DNA from: Candidatus Ichthyocystis hellenicum
GTDB taxonomy: Bacteria; Pseudomonadota; Gammaproteobacteria; Burkholderiales; 2013Ark19i
Direction of reading: 5' to 3'
DNA length: 64,000 nt
Assembly: GCF_001460935.1 (NCBI RefSeq)
Contig: NZ_LN906597.1
Coordinates: 420,768-484,767 of the forward strand
The notes under the pieces are model-generated. The model did no database searches and was not told the DNA's origin. It saw only the letters and a program-made list of their open reading frames with translations. A program made the translations under genes and the position numbers. Below, in pieces: positions 63,295-64,000 of the stretch (the first letter of the stretch is position 1; each line of letters starts with the position of its first letter).

Positions 63295-64000
63295 ATGTTT
63301 AGGAAAGTTTTGATTGCCAATCGCGGGGAAATTGCTCTTAGGATATTGAGAGCTTGTCATTCTCTGGGTATCAGGACAGTTGCTGTTTACTCGTTGGCGG
63401 ATTCTGATGCTAATTATGTGAAAATGGCTGATGAGGCGGTATGTATAGGTCCTGTTTCCCCTGCTGAAAGTTATTTAAATATTCCTTCCATCATTAGTGC
63501 TGCAGAAGTAACAGATGCTGATGCTATTCATCCAGGATATGGATTTTTATCAGAGAATGCTGATTTTGCGGATAAAGTTGAAAAGAGTGGTTTTGTTTTT
63601 ATTGGCCCCACTTCAGAAGTTATTTGTTTGATGGGAGATAAAGTTTCTGCTAAGAGAGCAATGACCGAAGCTGGTATAGTTTGTGTTCCTGGATATGATC
63701 AAGTTCTTCCAAATGATCGCAAAGAGGTAGAAGAAATAGCCAAAAAGATCGGTTATCCCATAATTGTTAAAGCTTCTGGTGGTGGTGGTGGAAGAGGAAT
63801 GCGTGTTGTTGCTGAGGAGGGAGTTTTATGGACCTCTGTGTTGGCAACTAGAGAAGAGGCGGAGCGGGGTTTCAGAAACGGTGATTTGTACATTGAGCGC
63901 TTTCTAGATAACCCACGCCACATTGAATTTCAAGTTTTGGCAGATAAAGTTGGTAATGTTGTTCACCTTGGGGAGAGGGATTGTTCTCTGCAGCGAAGAC
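63295..64000 (+). CDS. accC: Biotin carboxylase AccC (partial)
   Basis: The first about 235 residues of the biotin carboxylase subunit, which carboxylates the biotin on AccB using ATP and bicarbonate. [35 protein letters not shown], the Gly-rich loop [14 protein letters not shown] and [17 protein letters not shown] are conserved. The frame is open to the window edge. 18 bases after accB. Confidence 0.96.
   Translation, partial: MFRKVLIANRGEIALRILRACHSLGIRTVAVYSLADSDANYVKMADEAVCIGPVSPAESYLNIPSIISAAEVTDADAIHPGYGFLSENADFADKVEKSGFVFIGPTSEVICLMGDKVSAKRAMTEAGIVCVPGYDQVLPNDRKEVEEIAKKIGYPIIVKASGGGGGRGMRVVAEEGVLWTSVLATREEAERGFRNGDLYIERFLDNPRHIEFQVLADKVGNVVHLGERDCSLQRR

Overview
The window looks like part of a betaproteobacterial chromosome with low-to-moderate G+C. 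The genes and local orders (mreBCD next to gatCA, spoT-rpoZ-gmk-yicC beside a Ser/Thr kinase and PP2C pair, hemW, ruvCAB next to the tol-pal genes, accB-accC) are typical of Burkholderiales and relatives. Most genes are packed with overlaps or gaps of a few bases. Several expected neighbours are missing (gatB, aroQ, rdgB/rph, yqgE) and an AroE-like protein has lost its active site, so this looks like a reduced, host-associated genome. From memory, tandem arrays of unknown proteins in a low-GC betaproteobacterium recall the fish epitheliocystis agents 'Candidatus Ichthyocystis'. That is a suggestion, not something shown here.

Layout: 1-7.2 kb carries cell-shape and housekeeping genes (rodA, dnaA, mreDCB on the minus strand, gatCA). 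7.2-21 kb is an accessory region with seven intact paralogous genes (called members A to G here), all on the plus strand, of a family I do not recognise. They are separated by unusually long spacers of 0.5-1.2 kb that contain at least one decayed copy. 21-38.7 kb is housekeeping: pyrE, xthA, an AmpG-like transporter, a DUF3460-like protein, spoT-rpoZ-gmk-yicC, a kinase/phosphatase pair, hemW, hemE, proS, two lytic transglycosylases, a PBP7-type endopeptidase and the degenerate AroE. 38.7-48.8 kb is a minus-strand operon for a type IV pilus / type II secretion-like machine (pilT, three minor pseudopilins, secretin, PilP-, PilO- and PilM/N-like proteins, ATPase, inner-membrane platform, major pseudopilin). 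48.8-64 kb has hemJ, ruvX, a TonB-like protein, ptsN, apbE, minCDE, ruvCAB, tolQRAB-pal-cpoB, a porin-like protein, a TlpA-like thioredoxin, accB and the start of accC.

The most interesting object is the A-G array. Each member has a short conserved start (Met/Val-Ser-Ser/Asn-Val/Ile), a variable acidic N-terminal part, and a conserved core of about 200-260 residues ending in a Pro-Glu-Gly-Arg-Cys-type motif. One member has two fused cores, one has a 150-residue insertion, and several carry features of rapid change: a 10-G tract inside a reading frame, 7-residue and 35-residue repeats, and tails added after the core. One tail ends in a Lys-Lys-Arg-Arg cluster. The array sits where gatB would be expected. 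An effector or surface-variation role is possible but not demonstrated.

The plus strand is rich in G and T throughout, and minus-strand proteins are correspondingly rich in Asn, Lys, Thr and Ile. The whole window therefore probably lies within one replichore with plus as the leading strand. No tRNA, rRNA, CRISPR array or intact insertion sequence was recognised.
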